A DNA stretch of 7,552 nt from an uncultured Verrucomicrobiota bacterium. GTDB lineage: Bacteria > Verrucomicrobiota > Kiritimatiellia > RFP12 > UBA1067. Made by a program: the position numbers and the translations under genes. The stretch covers positions 1 through 7,552 of the forward strand of contig CALYTX010000061.1 of the NCBI GenBank assembly GCA_945487985.1. The letters run 5' to 3'. The notes under the pieces were generated by a model. The model made no database searches and was not told the origin of the DNA. It saw nothing but the letters and a program-made list of their open reading frames with translations. Positions 6,486-7,552 of this stretch are shown here, piece by piece; the first letter of the stretch is position 1; each line of letters begins with the position of its first letter.

Positions 6486-7511
6486 CTACCACTTATAGCC
6501 CAGGCCGAGAATGTAGCGAATATCGCTGTGCTTGACTCCGGGAGCGACCTTGCGCTGATAATCCCATTCGATTTTGCCCAGCAGCTGCCAATTGGCGCTG
6601 AAGGCGTAGACGATGCCCATGTCGGTGTCGAGCAGATAATTATCGGTCCATTCATCGACAGCAGGCAGGTATTCGAGGTTGTGTGTAAAGCTCAAATTCT
6701 CGACGGCCGCGATTTCCCAGTTAAGGTGGTGGGCGTAACGGAATGTGCCAAAGTTATCCTCGTCCTTGTGCTCGAATTTCTCGCCTACATACGAGGCGCC
6801 GATTTCCTGGCTGAATGAAAGTTTGCCGAATCCGAAATCGCGGTTTTCAAGCCACTGGTAACCGGCACCTGCGCCAACACGCCAGCGATATTCAAGTGAC
6901 ATAATCTTGTCCACTTCATATTTGCCGTTGAGGTAGCTGTAGAACTTTGGTTTCCAGAAATGGTCTTCCTGCGCGGAAAGCTCGAAGCGGCTCGTCGTTT
7001 TCTGCTTGGTTTCTTTGGAATCGCCAGACTGAGCGAAATAGTAGCCGCCATTGGCGGTCAAACGATCCTTCTCCCAACGACGGTTCAAATCGGCCGTGAT
7101 GGTGGCCGTTTCGGCAACCGTATTGCCGCGAGTGGCCGTGCCGGACAAATTCACACTGCCGTGCCACGACTCGAAAACGGGATCGATGCTTTTAATCTTG
7201 GCCATATCGAGTTTCTCGAGCTTGCCGCCCTGCGGAACGGCAAGTTCGCCGTCGAGAACCGTGAGTTTTTTATTTTCACAGGAATTGTCGAGATACTGAA
7301 TCGTGTGGTCTCGGTCGGATTCAAGACTGGCGATACTCGCGATGGCGATGTCGATAGCGCCCAAATCGGCGGATATGAACTTAAGTTTTCCGTCCTGAAT
7401 TACGCCCGCCTCGCCCGTCAGGAACGATCCAGACTTTAGCGTAACCTTGTCGGCGGACGCATTGACGCAAAACGAGACGGTCAGAACGGTAGCGATAATC
7501 TTAATTTTCAT
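6486..7511 (-). CDS. DUF481-family outer-membrane beta-barrel protein
   Basis: The 341-residue protein has a Sec signal peptide (MKIKIIATVLTVSFCVNASA, cleavage likely after Ala20). An N-terminal periplasmic part at 22-112 starts VTLKSGSFLTGEAG and has IASIASLESD and KIKSIDPV, a pattern seen before DUF481 domains in many PVC-group and related proteins. Residues 118-341 form the DUF481 ('salt-induced outer membrane protein') region: alternating polar/aromatic strands such as WHGSVNLSGTATRGNTVAET, LTANGGYYFAQSGDS, RWRVGAGAGYQWLE, LSFSQEIGASYVGE and IRYILGLGYKW. The final aromatic Trp is typical of the signal recognised by the barrel-assembly machinery. It is expected in the outer membrane; the exact role of the family is not known. 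Cys15 lies in the hydrophobic signal core and shows no convincing lipobox. A good ribosome-binding site precedes the ATG at 7511. This is the first complete gene of the run. Confidence 0.88.
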   Translation of the reverse strand: MKIKIIATVLTVSFCVNASADKVTLKSGSFLTGEAGVIQDGKLKFISADLGAIDIAIASIASLESDRDHTIQYLDNSCENKKLTVLDGELAVPQGGKLEKLDMAKIKSIDPVFESWHGSVNLSGTATRGNTVAETATITADLNRRWEKDRLTANGGYYFAQSGDSKETKQKTTSRFELSAQEDHFWKPKFYSYLNGKYEVDKIMSLEYRWRVGAGAGYQWLENRDFGFGKLSFSQEIGASYVGEKFEHKDEDNFGTFRYAHHLNWEIAAVENLSFTHNLEYLPAVDEWTDNYLLDTDMGIVYAFSANWQLLGKIEWDYQRKVAPGVKHSDIRYILGLGYKW

Positions 7512-7518
7512 TTAGGAG

Positions 7519-7525
7519 TCCTTCT
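7519..7525 (-). promoter_or_regulatory. Ribosome-binding site of the DUF481 gene
   Basis: AGAAGGA on the minus strand, 7 bases before the ATG at 7511, a near-ideal match and spacing. It confirms the start of the barrel gene. Only 41 bases lie beyond that start, too few to judge whether a promoter is present; I see no convincing -10/-35 pair there. Confidence 0.65.
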
Positions 7526-7552
7526 GTAGTTTGGATCACGAGTAAAAGGCAT

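Noticed and set aside
6960..7439. 159-codon open frame on the plus strand opposite the DUF481 gene
   Set aside because: It is antisense to a convincing barrel protein and has no domain or neighbouring gene on the same strand to support it.
1..7552. CRISPR array, tRNA/rRNA, insertion sequence or phage genes
   Set aside because: No regularly spaced repeats, RNA gene signatures, transposase motifs or terminal inverted repeats were seen; the whole window is tightly packed with co-directional protein genes.

Overview
The window is a single dense block of genes, all on the minus strand, read from the right edge to the left. In transcription order they are: a DUF481-type outer-membrane beta-barrel protein (7511-6486), a cobalamin-type radical SAM enzyme (6478-5009), a large exported protein with a transglutaminase-like core and a C-terminal discoidin-like domain (5004-2971), the tRNA pseudouridine synthase TruA (2971-2204), a divergent MraY translocase (2200-1064), an unrecognised protein of about 310 residues (1062-130), and the first 44 codons of an argininosuccinate-lyase-like gene that leaves the window at the left edge (133-1). 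Gaps between genes are 0 to 7 bases, and two junctions overlap (TGATG before truA, ATGA before the lyase). This fits one transcription unit with translational coupling. No stretch over 300 bases lacks a gene. I saw no tRNA, rRNA, CRISPR array, insertion sequence or convincing rho-independent terminator.

The organism is a Gram-negative (diderm) bacterium: there is an outer-membrane barrel with an aromatic C-terminal residue, two clear Sec signal peptides, and an MraY. Several things together suggest the Planctomycetes-Verrucomicrobia-Lentisphaerae group, perhaps Lentisphaerae or Kiritimatiellae: the DUF481 protein with a long N-terminal extension, a discoidin-type exported protein, a divergent MraY away from the usual division/cell-wall cluster, and moderately GC-rich DNA. 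This placement is inference and has only modest confidence.

Functionally the run mixes housekeeping genes (truA, mraY, a probable argH) with envelope or exported proteins of unknown role. MraY makes lipid I for peptidoglycan, TruA modifies tRNA anticodon arms, and the lyase would complete arginine synthesis. The right half (barrel, radical SAM enzyme, exported transglutaminase/discoidin protein) could be a small envelope-related module, but nothing in the sequence proves that the three cooperate.

The most notable points are the C-x4-C-x2-C cluster motif and odd B12-domain features of the radical SAM enzyme, the altered histidine motif (H-D-H) and glycine-rich replacement in MraY, and a C-x-x-C-H motif next to a putative Cys-His-Asp triad in the exported protein. 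I found no clear evidence of a wholly new system.
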